Source: Maribacter sp. (GTDB lineage: Bacteria; Bacteroidota; Bacteroidia; Flavobacteriales; Flavobacteriaceae). Taken from it: a DNA stretch of 59,806 nucleotides. Below, piece after piece: positions 27,411 to 35,531 of this stretch (its first letter is position 1; every line of letters begins with the position of its first letter). A program made the translations under genes and the position numbers. The notes beneath the pieces were generated by a model. The model searched no databases. It saw only the letters and a program-made list of their open reading frames with translations, and was not told the DNA's origin. The stretch is taken from the NCBI GenBank assembly GCA_020629285.1, contig JAHDDP010000020.1:1-59806 (forward strand), written 5' to 3'.

Positions 27411-27641
27411 TTAAAGTTGAACTTCGATCTCATTGATTTTAAAAACCTGGATTCTAAGAAGATTTTGAAAAATACGAACTATTTTTTCTTGATTCTTTTC
27501 AGGAATACGACCGCCAATAATCCAGTTTTTTTTAATGTACTTGGTGGTTCCTAAATTAAACTCTGACTTTAACAGTTGTAAAGCTTCCTCACGAGTTTCG
27601 TCGTTCATTTTACTGAACATTTGTCTTATATTTTCGGTCAT
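27411..27641 (-). CDS. Small hypothetical protein
   Basis: Basic protein of 76 residues (MTENIRQMFSKMNDETREEAL..., then KYIKKNWIIGGRIPEKNQEKIVRIFQNLLRIQ). The C-terminal half resembles a helix-rich nucleic-acid-binding module (KKNWIIGGRIPEKNQEKI), but I cannot name a family. It lies between the two-component system and the single-domain regulator on the opposite strand. Function unknown. Confidence 0.55.
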   Translation of the reverse strand: MTENIRQMFSKMNDETREEALQLLKSEFNLGTTKYIKKNWIIGGRIPEKNQEKIVRIFQNLLRIQVFKINEIEVQL

Positions 27642-27933
27642 TGGTGGTTATGGTCGTTTTCAAAAATAAATAAAAAAGTGTGTTATCAAAGTAATTACGA
27701 TAATTAGATAGGTGTTAGTTGAAAATATAATTATATGGTTTTAACTAATATCTAGATTTCAATGGGTGCGTAGCCCAATAGATATTAAGATTAAAGACTA
27801 TTCGTAATACCCTTATTTTAATTTTGAATCTACTTTTCCTTTAATTTTGAAAATTTCTTTGATATATTATTTGTAAGTATTATCTTGTTAATATTATGTT
27901 ATGAGTTTGTTGAATTAATGAAAATCCCCTTTT

Positions 27934-28338
27934 ATGAAATTAGACACAGTTTGTATTATAGATGACGACCCAATTTGTGTTTATGGAACAAAAATTCTTT
28001 TGAATCATAACAATTTTGTGAGCGCTAATATTTTAATTTATGAAGATGGTTATGAAGCTTTGAACAGTTTAACCTCTTTGTTAAAAAGTGGACAGCAACT
28101 GCCTGATATTATTTTACTGGATTTAAATATGCCTGTAATGAACGGTTGGGAGTTTTTAGATAAATTTCAAGAATTAGATTTTCAGAAAAAACCTCAGGTT
28201 TTTATAGTTAGTTCTCATTTTGGTAAAGCGGAGATTGAAAAAGGTAGAAGTTATGAAATGGTTCGCGATTTTATTTCTAAACCTTTAATAGCCAAAAATC
28301 TTACAGATATAATTTCTATGAGTAAGTCGGTAATTTAA
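27934..28338 (+). CDS. Single-domain response regulator (CheY-like receiver)
   Basis: Stand-alone receiver of 134 residues. Acidic residues D10-D11-D12 open the domain (VCIIDDDPICVYG). The phospho-acceptor is Asp63 in IILLDLNMPVMNGW, Ser/Thr is in FIVSSHF, and Lys is in FISKPL. It has no output domain, so it acts by protein contacts, as a phosphorelay intermediate or an anti-regulator. It is the last chromosomal gene before the mobile element. Before insertion it would have been convergent with ssrA. The preceding 292 bp hold no other gene that I can see. Confidence 0.88.
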   Translation: MKLDTVCIIDDDPICVYGTKILLNHNNFVSANILIYEDGYEALNSLTSLLKSGQQLPDIILLDLNMPVMNGWEFLDKFQELDFQKKPQVFIVSSHFGKAEIEKGRSYEMVRDFISKPLIAKNLTDIISMSKSVI

Positions 28339-28459
28339 TGCATATGATTTAGGTACTTATGGAGTCGTAGACGACCAATCATTATTGAAAGTAATTTTAG
28401 ACCTTTATGGAAAAGTTAAAGTATTTGCAAAGACCTTCGAATTCAAATGAATATAACGG

Positions 28460-28485
28460 AAAAAACCACCCAAAAGGTGGTTTTT
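28460..28485 (-). terminator. Original ssrA terminator, displaced by the mobile element
   Basis: AAAAAACCACC and GGTGGTTTTT form a stem around CAAAA. Read on the minus strand it directly follows the 14-bp copy of the ssrA 3' end at 28489-28502. Before integration this would have been the tmRNA terminator. It now stands about 18.6 kb from ssrA. Confidence 0.7.
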
Positions 28486-28488
28486 ATT

Positions 28489-28502
28489 AGTGGAGCCGGA
28501 GG
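28489..28502. other. attL: left direct repeat (copy of ssrA 3' end)
   Basis: AGTGGAGCCGGAGG, identical to 47071-47084, which is the 3' end of the tmRNA acceptor region. Only the last 14 bp are duplicated, as expected for the crossover core of a tyrosine-recombinase element. Confidence 0.85.
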
Positions 28503-28551
28503 CTATTCCCCTTTATAGTTTTAGATAATCAGTTTTAATGTGTATGTTTCT

Positions 28552-28579
28552 AAAAAACAGATATTTATGTCTGTTTTTT
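28552..28579. repeat. Perfect 10-bp hairpin near the left end
   Basis: AAAAAACAGA and TCTGTTTTTT around an 8-base loop, followed by another ATCTGTTT at 28583-28590. It lies between attL and the integrase arm sites. It could be a terminator insulating the integrase from chromosomal read-through, or an excisionase-type site. Confidence 0.45.
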
Positions 28580-28622
28580 ATATCTGTTTATAACTTTTTT
28601 CAATAAAGAGATATAACATTTT

Positions 28623-28644
28623 TGTCAACGATTTTGTCAACGCA
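28623..28644. repeat. Left copy of 22-bp terminal repeat (paired TTGTCAACG sites)
   Basis: Two TTGTCAACG units at 12-bp period. The whole 22-bp block recurs exactly and in the same orientation at 47008-47029. It lies 28 bp upstream of the integrase ATG and about 120 bp inside attL. Probable arm-type binding site for the integrase. Confidence 0.65.
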
Positions 28645-28671
28645 TTAATTAACTGTAATTATTTAAAAATT

Positions 28672-29907
28672 ATGAAATATTCATTTTATCTCAGAAAATC
28701 CAAATCAGAAACTGCAACTTTAATTATGTTTTCTTGTTATTTCAATCAAGAAAAAAAGAAGTTTGTTTACTCTACTCAAAAATCAATTCTTCCATCACAC
28801 TGGGATTTTAATAATAAAAGACCAAATAAATCAGGAAAATTTGTTTGTAAAAACCAACCCGCTATTTCTAAAAGAATAAGAGATTTTGAAGATGCTTTTC
28901 AACTAATTAAGTCTAGGTCAGAACTTGGGGAATTGGAGTTTGATAGTAGTATGTTAAAAGAACACTTTGATAAAGTATTTGAGCGAGTAAGTAAAGCAAG
29001 TTCTTTCTTTGAAGTTTACGATAAGTTTACTCAGGAAAAAATCAAATTGAAAGAGTGGAAAGAGTCTACTGTCAAACGGTATACCAATATTAAAAATTTA
29101 TTGATAAAATTTGAAGATGTATATAATTACAAACTCACTTTTGGGAAAATCAACAAGAAGTTCTTTACCGAATTTACAGATTTCTCTTATGAATATAGGA
29201 ACCATTGTACGAATACTTTTAGCCGGAATGTGGGTCTTTTTAAGACTTTTATGTTTTGGTCATTGAATAACGGTTATGCTTATAACGAGTCTTTCAAGAA
29301 TTTTAAAAAACCAAAACGTGTTTTAACCCGACAAGAGGTACTTAATTTAGAACAGTTACTAGAAATCTATAATAAGACTTTTGAAACAGAGCATTTAGAA
29401 AATGTTGCGGACACTTTTATTTTTCAATGTCTAACAGGAATGAGATTTGGTGAGCTCAAACTGATAAATAAAAGAGTTATTACCCCAAATGATTGCATAT
29501 TACTAAAAGAAGAAAAGGATAGTATAAAAGTTACGAGGCTTATACCAATGTCTAAGTTGGCTTCATCGATACTGAAAAAATATAATTATGAATTACCCCT
29601 TATATCTAATCAAAACCAAAATAAGGCTGTTAAAGAAGTTGTAGCTAAAATAGGTCTGTCTCATGATGTAGAATACTCTAGAACAAAAGGAGTTGTTCAA
29701 GAAAGATTTATTAAACCTTTTAATAAAAGGATTGCCACACATACAGCAAGAAGAAGCTTTATAACAATTATGCGAAATAAGGGAATTGCCGATAAGACTA
29801 TCATGAGTATTACTGGACACACCGACATAAAATCATTTAATCAATATCATCAAGTGGATAATACAGCTCGAATAAATGCTATAAATTCGGTTTTTGACAA
29901 TTATTAA
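28672..29907 (+). CDS. int: Tyrosine recombinase / integrase of the element
   Basis: Site-specific recombinase of 411 residues in the Bacteroidota phage-integrase family. It has an N-terminal arm-binding domain (residues about 1-90), a SAM-like core-binding domain (about 100-205) and a C-terminal catalytic domain. Catalytic residues visible are Arg in TGMRFGEL, His-x-x-Arg in HTARRSF, His in ITGHTD and the nucleophile Tyr in FNQYHQ. It integrates the element at the ssrA 3' end, shown by adjacent attL. Arm sites overlap its probable promoter, so it may repress itself. Confidence 0.94.
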   Translation: MKYSFYLRKSKSETATLIMFSCYFNQEKKKFVYSTQKSILPSHWDFNNKRPNKSGKFVCKNQPAISKRIRDFEDAFQLIKSRSELGELEFDSSMLKEHFDKVFERVSKASSFFEVYDKFTQEKIKLKEWKESTVKRYTNIKNLLIKFEDVYNYKLTFGKINKKFFTEFTDFSYEYRNHCTNTFSRNVGLFKTFMFWSLNNGYAYNESFKNFKKPKRVLTRQEVLNLEQLLEIYNKTFETEHLENVADTFIFQCLTGMRFGELKLINKRVITPNDCILLKEEKDSIKVTRLIPMSKLASSILKKYNYELPLISNQNQNKAVKEVVAKIGLSHDVEYSRTKGVVQERFIKPFNKRIATHTARRSFITIMRNKGIADKTIMSITGHTDIKSFNQYHQVDNTARINAINSVFDNY

Positions 29908-29920
29908 TTATATGCAAAAG

Positions 29921-29966
29921 CGTATAAAATTAGAATAAACACAATTTTTATACGTTTAAGCGTATA
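29921..29966. repeat. Hairpin and AAGCGTATA repeats after the integrase gene
   Basis: CGTATAAAA and TTTTTATACG form a hairpin (29921-29954) that may end the integrase transcript. AAGCGTATA occurs at 29918-29926 and 29958-29966. A 14-bp block TAAAATTAGAATAA at 29925-29938 recurs exactly at 30185-30198. Otherwise the 331-bp stretch 29908-30238 contains only the Fic promoter and operator. Confidence 0.4.
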
Positions 29967-30155
29967 ATAAGACGTTGGTTTTTTATGAGGTGTTTTGTTT
30001 CATTTAATACTTTCTTGAAATAGTTTTCAATATATTAGAGTGTATAATTTAATCTCAATTATATTTAATAACCACTTGATATTAACGTAATTATGAGTCA
30101 ATGCTTTTAAATTCACTATATTGGTATGCATTTTGATTCATATATTATGCTTTAT

Positions 30156-30182
30156 TACAGTACAACTGTATGATTTACAGTA
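30156..30182. promoter_or_regulatory. Possible operator of the Fic module
   Basis: TACAGT aca ACTGTA (30156-30170) is a perfect 6-bp inverted repeat, with a third half-site TACAGTA at 30176-30182. It lies just upstream of the predicted promoter of the Fic operon. Confidence 0.4.
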
Positions 30183-30204
30183 GTTAAAATTAGAATAAGA
30201 CGTA

Positions 30205-30234
30205 TTGAAGATTTAAAAGTATTTAATACATTTG
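30205..30234 (+). promoter_or_regulatory. Bacteroidota promoter of the Fic operon
   Basis: TTG at 30205-30207, 19 bp, then TACATTTG at 30227-30234, matching TTTG-N19-TAnnTTTG. The ATG at 30239 is only 4 bases later, which predicts a leaderless mRNA. Confidence 0.6.
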
Positions 30235-30238
30235 CCCT

Positions 30239-30451
30239 ATGTTAGTTACAAGACAAGACATATTATCTTTAAAAGAGTTATCGACTACAAAAGATGCTGT
30301 AGCTGTTGATACTATACCCGCTACATTTAAAACTGATTTCCAAATGTTCTTTTTTGGTAAAACATTTTTAAAGAAAGATGATACTTTATTTGCTTATCCT
30401 CATGATATAAAAAAGTGGACACGTTTTATGTTTAATAAATATAATGGGTAA
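30239..30451 (+). CDS. Small partner protein of Fic
   Basis: Protein of 70 residues (MLVTRQDILSLKELSTTKDAV..., ending YPHDIKKWTRFMFNKYNG). It ends 3 bp before the Fic start, so the two are translated together. The Fic protein already has its own inhibitory helix, so this may be a regulator or substrate adaptor rather than a classic FicA-type antitoxin; this is inference. I recall similar small ORFs upstream of Fic genes in Bacteroidota but cannot name a family. Confidence 0.7.
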   Translation: MLVTRQDILSLKELSTTKDAVAVDTIPATFKTDFQMFFFGKTFLKKDDTLFAYPHDIKKWTRFMFNKYNG

Positions 30452-30454
30452 TAC

Positions 30455-31249
30455 ATGTTACCTGATTATTTATTAAAATTTAATAAAGCTCTTTCTGATT
30501 TTCAACAAAAATTTCCAAGACAAGAATGGACTCCAGAATTTAGAAATTCATTAATTAATGATTATTCTTTCTATTCTGCAAGAGTAGAAGATTCTAAACT
30601 TCAATATGGAGATACTATTCGTTTTTTAAATAATGAAACAGTACGGGGTATTAATTTTAATTCTTTGGTAGGTATATCTGACCACCAGTCTGTACTCAAA
30701 AGTCTATTGGATTCATTAGATGGTTTTAGTTTAACAGAGGATAGAATTAAACATATACATCGTTGTTTAATGGATAGTCCAATGGCCTGGGAAGCCGAGT
30801 TTAAGCCAGAATTAGTAGGTAATTACAGAAATGTACCAATAGAGGGTTCTCGAGAACCTTTTTTTGAAAATAAAGTATATGCACCTCATTACAATTTAGA
30901 AGTGATAATGGCTACTTATGTAACTATGTTTAATGGGAGAATCAACGATATTGATAATAATATTGAAGAAAAACACTTATTAACTCGATTAGCATTTTTA
31001 CATAATAAATTCTTAAATGAAATACACCCCTTTGCAGATGGTAATGGTAGAGTATGTAGAATTATTTTAGGGGCAGTTCAGATGTCTAATAACTGCCCAC
31101 CTATATTTCCTGAGATTACATCACAAGAAGAACAAGTGGAATACATAACAACAATTGTAAATTGTGAAAAAGAGAATAATGATAAACTTTTAGTAGCTTA
31201 TTTTGCTGATGGTATGGCAGATTATATGATTAGAAGAATTAATCAATAA
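30455..31249 (+). CDS. fic: Fic-domain protein (AMPylase)
   Basis: Protein of 264 residues. The active site is HPFADGNGRVCR at residues 191-202 (HxFx[D/E]GNGRxxR), so transfer of AMP or another nucleotide to a hydroxyl group of a target protein is expected. The N-terminal inhibitory motif S41-A-R-V-E45 fits the class II pattern S-x-x-x-E, but with Asp where Gly or Asn is usual. It is in an operon with the 70-residue protein and sits among defence genes, so a toxin or abortive-infection role is plausible. Confidence 0.9.
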   Translation: MLPDYLLKFNKALSDFQQKFPRQEWTPEFRNSLINDYSFYSARVEDSKLQYGDTIRFLNNETVRGINFNSLVGISDHQSVLKSLLDSLDGFSLTEDRIKHIHRCLMDSPMAWEAEFKPELVGNYRNVPIEGSREPFFENKVYAPHYNLEVIMATYVTMFNGRINDIDNNIEEKHLLTRLAFLHNKFLNEIHPFADGNGRVCRIILGAVQMSNNCPPIFPEITSQEEQVEYITTIVNCEKENNDKLLVAYFADGMADYMIRRINQ

Positions 31250-31333
31250 TAGAGATAGTCAAAGAAAAATATAAGTATTACAATATTAATAGTATATATA
31301 TTTATAAATAAAACACCAACTATAAGCCATATT

Positions 31334-31843
31334 ATGACGCACCTTACCCTAAAGAACTTTTTTAAATTCCTATCCGTATTTTTTCTTTTAGCAGCAGTAA
31401 TTACTTCCTGTTCAAAAGATTCTGATGAACCGCCAATTGTTGATTCATTAGGTGAAGTAAGATTTGTTCTTACATTGGATGAAGCACCACAAGAGGAATA
31501 TACAATGCAAATTAATATTATTCCATTAACAGACTTTAGTGAAGGTGTAGTTACTGCTACGTATGAAAATACCGACCTCTCTAGAGATACGGCTCTACCT
31601 ATAGGTACTACTGACTTTGATACATCTTCGGCTATACATAACGTGGTCACTACATCTAACGCAAACGGAATGAAAGTAGACCTCCTTTTTCCTTCAGATA
31701 ACTAAAATAAAACGGTAGATTACACCATTCAATTTTATTTTAATGATTCTCTGGAACACAACCAATCTTTTCAGGTAACTTTTAAAGAAGGTAGTGCTAA
31801 TTTTATACAATGGGACTTAGATAAAGGTTTTAAAGTATTTTAA
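31334..31843 (+). pseudogene. Lipoprotein gene interrupted by an in-frame stop
   Basis: Signal and lipobox (FFKFLSVFFLLAAVITSC), a DSDEPP linker, then a beta-rich domain. A TAA at 31703-31705 ends the first part at 123 residues. The same frame then continues for 45 sense codons (NKTVDYTIQFYFND... to DKGFKVF) to a TAA at 31841. The second part is compositionally like a beta-strand continuation, so the intact gene would have coded for about 169 residues. Reading AAA or CAA for TAA would restore it. Either a true pseudogene or a sequencing error. Confidence 0.7.
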
Positions 31844-31993
31844 TATCGGACTTTTTCAGCGATATTGATTCCGGAATTTTCAATTTTTTTTAGCGCTCAT
31901 TGGTATAGAATGTTTGAATTCCAAGAGAATACGTTTTGTATGCATAAATATATAATCTTTTGTAATACAGTGAAATTATATCATTACATGTAT

Positions 31994-32028
31994 AAAAAAG
32001 AAGCAGCCCGCTCAGGCTGCTTTTTTAT
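31994..32028. terminator. Bidirectional terminator between the Fic cargo and drt3b
   Basis: GCAGCC / GGCTGC stem with a 6-base loop, flanked by A-rich and T-rich tails on both sides so that it can terminate in both directions. On the minus strand it ends the drt3 transcript and forms the 3' hairpin of the proposed ncRNA. Confidence 0.8.
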
Positions 32029-32110
32029 GTTCATTCTTCTTTTATCGAAGAGTAAACAGAACGCTAGTGTGTGAACTCCCAAAGAAGTCATTATTTGAGC
32101 GGAGCGTATA
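31998..32110 (-). ncRNA. Candidate DRT3 non-coding RNA
   Basis: A stretch of 113 nt directly after the drt3b stop and ending in a rho-independent terminator; no ORF. It contains CACACAC (32067-32073), flanked by a short GAGT/ACTC pairing. The 5' part has CCGCTCA (32096-32102), perfectly complementary to TGAGCGG formed by the terminator loop and one stem base (32008-32014), which could close the RNA as a pseudoknot. A TCTTC/GAAGA hairpin lies between. As I recall, characterised DRT3 uses an ACACAC template in its ncRNA. The exact ends are guesses. Confidence 0.5.
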
Positions 32111-34144
32111 TCAATAAACTTCTTGACTTTTTTTAGCTTCTATTTCATTACCAAAGTTGAAATTTTCCCATTTTGTAAACCAGAATTTTCTATGCTCAAT
32201 TATTTTTGTTCTCATAGCACCCTGAGATGAGGGTACACCAAAAAGCAAAAATATTTTGTTTTTAAATTTTCTATCCAAAAATGGGCAAGTTAAGATATCA
32301 AAAAATAACATTACTAATTCAGTATGTTTTAATCTATTTTCAAATGAAACAATTTCAATTTTCTCTAATATATACGATTTTAAAATAGATTTCAATTTTT
32401 GATATCTGATTTTATTACCAATATAAAAAAGGGTTACAGTAATGGAAAAATAATGAAGCGGGAAATTACATTGTTTACTTTTCAAGTTAATGCCTAAATA
32501 ATTTGCAAGGGTGTATTCATCTAAACGATATTCTTTCCCAAGTTCATTTAATGCAATTAATAGATATAATGTTTCTATCTGGACATGTTCTTTAATTCTC
32601 TCTTTTTTTAGCACTAGGAATATTTCGTCGTAAATTTTCTTAAAAACTCTATCTTTAAAATCTGGGGTTAAATGTAATTTAGAAAATTGAGTTATTTTAC
32701 TAGTAATAGAACATAATTTTATAGTGCTATTTACTCTAAGATTTACTGTGTAAATAAAAAAGCTTAAATCCAAGAAACCTAATATTAATTGAATATCATT
32801 AACATTAGGTATTTTATTTTCAGTCAAGACTTCCAATAATTTTGTTAATTTATTATCAATACAGCCGAGGGTGAAATTCTGAATGTCTTTATAAGCAATG
32901 TCAGAACTTTTAACTATCAATTTATATTTTGTAATCAGTTTATTAAAGCTTACGTAGTAATCTTGATTTTTATCATCTTTGAGTTTCTCATTGTTTGAGT
33001 TCTTATATGCGAATGATAAATTTTTATCAATTAGATCAGTAATATTTATTTTTGCTTCTGTAATACCAGTTAATATAGGTTTAGTATGGTGTTCGTTTTT
33101 TTGTTCATTAATACCTAATTTATATTCCCTTAATTTTACTCTAAAACGATTGACTACTTCATCTTTTACTACATCTTCATTGTAAAAAACAAAGAAGTCG
33201 TCAACATATCTAAAAATCTCAAATTCTTTTCGATTAGATAATTTTTGGTCTAGGTTAAGTAATTCATATTGAACTTCTTTATCAATTTTTTGAAGAATCA
33301 TCTCTGCGAAAATTCTAGAGAATTCTGGACCTATAATTATTCCGTTGGTCTCACCGTAATTTAAATCTTGCATTAATCTATCGAACTTGCCTCCAAAAGT
33401 ATTGAGGGATAATGGTATTTTGTGTTTTACACACTCCTTGTCAAGTAGAGCCCAGGTTATAGAGTGTGAGTATATACTATCGAAACATTTCGATATGTCA
33501 AACTTAAAGAGCTTATCATATTTTTTTTCACAACGTTGGTATTTGTAAGATTCGTAAAATTTATGAATGTTACTTATTTCTTTATAAGAAAAAAATGTTT
33601 TAAGGTTTTCGTATTCTTTATCAAATTCTTCTGCACCAGATGATTCGTGATCAGCTGCAAGTTTATCATAATGCAATCGATCTTTGAAATATGTGAATTT
33701 TGCGGTTTTAAAAGGTCGTCTTAATGAAAACTCACTTTCATTGCTATAATAAAGTATTAAGTCTTTATTTTTTTCATAGAATTCAGTTACAGCAAGTTGA
33801 TTTTTTGGATGAATTACGCTAAGCTCTCTGAATTCATTTTTCTTATGTGAAATTTTATAATGAAATGGTATAGTCTTTAAAGCTCCTTTAGTTATTTCTA
33901 TAGTTATACTTTTAGCCGTTTCGTTAGTAATTAGTCTTCTTTCTAAATTAAATAGTAATTTTAAAATTGGTTTTATTACTAAGCTTTCGGATTTCCATGA
34001 TATTTTATTGCCATTTAATTCTATTTCGTTTTCTGAGATAAAACTATAAAAGAAACGGTTTGAAAAGGTTGCTGGAATTTCAAATGGTAAGATGTCAGAT
34101 AAAACTACACGTTGTATTTTGTTTGAGATGTTTTTCTTTTTCAT
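32111..34144 (-). CDS. drt3b: Antiviral reverse transcriptase, Drt3b-like
   Basis: Protein of about 677 residues with an RT palm domain in the middle. Motif A is KLFKFDISKCFDSIYSH (Asp near 215), and the motif C box is FRYVDDFFVF (VDD near 315). The N-terminal extension (LSDILPFEIPATFSNRFFY) and the 350-residue C-terminal helical region are outside the RT core, as in the UG8/Drt3b class. The ATG at 34144 shares a base with the TGA of the upstream RT gene (TGATG); a TTG at 34147 is less likely. It should act with Drt3a in anti-phage defence. Confidence 0.8.
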   Translation of the reverse strand: MKKKNISNKIQRVVLSDILPFEIPATFSNRFFYSFISENEIELNGNKISWKSESLVIKPILKLLFNLERRLITNETAKSITIEITKGALKTIPFHYKISHKKNEFRELSVIHPKNQLAVTEFYEKNKDLILYYSNESEFSLRRPFKTAKFTYFKDRLHYDKLAADHESSGAEEFDKEYENLKTFFSYKEISNIHKFYESYKYQRCEKKYDKLFKFDISKCFDSIYSHSITWALLDKECVKHKIPLSLNTFGGKFDRLMQDLNYGETNGIIIGPEFSRIFAEMILQKIDKEVQYELLNLDQKLSNRKEFEIFRYVDDFFVFYNEDVVKDEVVNRFRVKLREYKLGINEQKNEHHTKPILTGITEAKINITDLIDKNLSFAYKNSNNEKLKDDKNQDYYVSFNKLITKYKLIVKSSDIAYKDIQNFTLGCIDNKLTKLLEVLTENKIPNVNDIQLILGFLDLSFFIYTVNLRVNSTIKLCSITSKITQFSKLHLTPDFKDRVFKKIYDEIFLVLKKERIKEHVQIETLYLLIALNELGKEYRLDEYTLANYLGINLKSKQCNFPLHYFSITVTLFYIGNKIRYQKLKSILKSYILEKIEIVSFENRLKHTELVMLFFDILTCPFLDRKFKNKIFLLFGVPSSQGAMRTKIIEHRKFWFTKWENFNFGNEIEAKKSQEVY

Positions 34145-35466
34145 CAATTCCAGATTTTCATAATTTCTTTAAGTTGTTTACCAGTATATGTTGAGAATCT
34201 TCGATTTGCAAATCCTTCAATAAACTCATATTTTGTTAATCTAGCCTTAAGTGAATTTGAACTCAAACTTCTTATATGTCCTTTTAAAATATTATCCAAG
34301 TGAGTGATTTGAGCTGTTTCAGTTAAAAAACTATTGGAGTAATAAATACCTATTAGAATTTGAGATTTATTATTTGCTAGTCTGGTATTACCTGTAAGAA
34401 ATCGAATTCTTTTAACTAAAAGACTTCTGGCTAATTTTTCATCAACAATACTTAGATTTGAATAATTTAAAAAAGAAGATTCAATTCTGCTGATTATTTT
34501 ATTTACTTTTCGAGGCGTTAATTTAGTTTTTACTTTTCCATCTTTTACTTTAAACGTATAACCTAAAAATTCAAAGGAGTGAAGAGTAGCATCAATAATG
34601 TTTTTTTGAAAAGTTTTAGCGGAATTTATACTGATATTTCGATTTTCTTCAATTGATTTTTTTACTTCCTCTAAATAGTTTCGAAACTGATCATTTGGAT
34701 TATTTACGAATAGAATTACAATATCATCTACAAATCGAGCATAAAATATTACACCAGGAATTGCTTTTATAATTTTATCGACTTTACGCATGTATAGCTC
34801 AGCTAAATAAGCGCTAATACCAATTCCTCTTGGCAAGCCTAAACTGTTTCCGGATAAATTTTTATAACTGCGTAAAATCTGCTGAATAATTTTACGGGAC
34901 TTAGGAGATAATAAATTACTTTGATTAATAATATCAAGAATACTTGAATGGTCAATAGATTCATAAAAGTTAGAAATGTCTGTTCTAATTAAAGTCTTTG
35001 GAAATTTGTTACTTAATAATGATATTAATTGCTGAACGATACTGTTTCGATTGGATTGTTTTACTCCAAACAGTTTTGATATATTGTATTGTACTTGTTT
35101 AATAGCAAAAAAATGTTCTGGAATATTGTTGATAGTATATAAATCTTTAGCTCCTGGAATTTGTATAATTTTAAGTGCAATTTTAAATTTATTTTTGCCT
35201 ATGTTGTGACTAATTTGTTCCAGAACTGAGTCAATTTCATGATTCCTGTCTTTTCTAACTTGATCCTTAGCTTCATTAAAAAAAGTTGCGAGAATTTTAT
35301 TTCCTTTTTTATTATAAGCTTTACTTAAGGCACTATATTTTTTTATGTCATTCGTATATTTACGAATAGAAGTAAGATTTAATTTGTCTTCTAAGAAAAG
35401 ACCGTTCCTATTAGAAATATCAAAAATTGTTTTGAAATTATCTTTTGAAAATGATTGGTCTAACAT
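34144..35466 (-). CDS. drt3a: Antiviral reverse transcriptase, Drt3a-like
   Basis: Protein of 440 residues with an RT domain preceded by about 150 residues (MLDQSFSKDNFKTIFDISNRNG...). Motif A is LIRTDISNFYESID (Asp near 162), then SLGLPRGIGISAYLAELYM, and motif C is FYARFVDDIVIL (VDD near 247). There is no maturase or HNH domain, which argues against a group II intron. Size, N-terminus and coupling to a larger second RT match the Drt3a (UG3) gene of DRT type 3. It is the first gene of the pair; 65 bp separate it from the restriction-modification gene. Confidence 0.8.
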   Translation of the reverse strand: MLDQSFSKDNFKTIFDISNRNGLFLEDKLNLTSIRKYTNDIKKYSALSKAYNKKGNKILATFFNEAKDQVRKDRNHEIDSVLEQISHNIGKNKFKIALKIIQIPGAKDLYTINNIPEHFFAIKQVQYNISKLFGVKQSNRNSIVQQLISLLSNKFPKTLIRTDISNFYESIDHSSILDIINQSNLLSPKSRKIIQQILRSYKNLSGNSLGLPRGIGISAYLAELYMRKVDKIIKAIPGVIFYARFVDDIVILFVNNPNDQFRNYLEEVKKSIEENRNISINSAKTFQKNIIDATLHSFEFLGYTFKVKDGKVKTKLTPRKVNKIISRIESSFLNYSNLSIVDEKLARSLLVKRIRFLTGNTRLANNKSQILIGIYYSNSFLTETAQITHLDNILKGHIRSLSSNSLKARLTKYEFIEGFANRRFSTYTGKQLKEIMKIWN

Positions 35467-35531
35467 ATTTTTTTAGATGTGAAAACATTATTTTGTAAAT
35501 TGAAATATATATTTTTTAATAAGTATAAGTT

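Noticed and set aside
28480-28510. Sequence like the end of a tRNA gene (AGTGGAGCCGGAGG)
   Set aside because: Only 14 bp match; the full tmRNA gene with this end is at 47073-47469, so this is the attL copy and not a separate tRNA.
31865-32074. Plus-strand open frame of 69 codons opposite the drt3b downstream region
   Set aside because: It runs through the terminator hairpin, has Cys/Phe-rich random-looking sequence and no start signal; the ncRNA reading explains the region better.
32111-35466. Retron or group II intron as the source of the reverse transcriptases
   Set aside because: There are two coupled RTs, no msr-msd inverted ends next to them, no maturase or HNH domain, and no intron domain V motif seen; DRT3 fits better.
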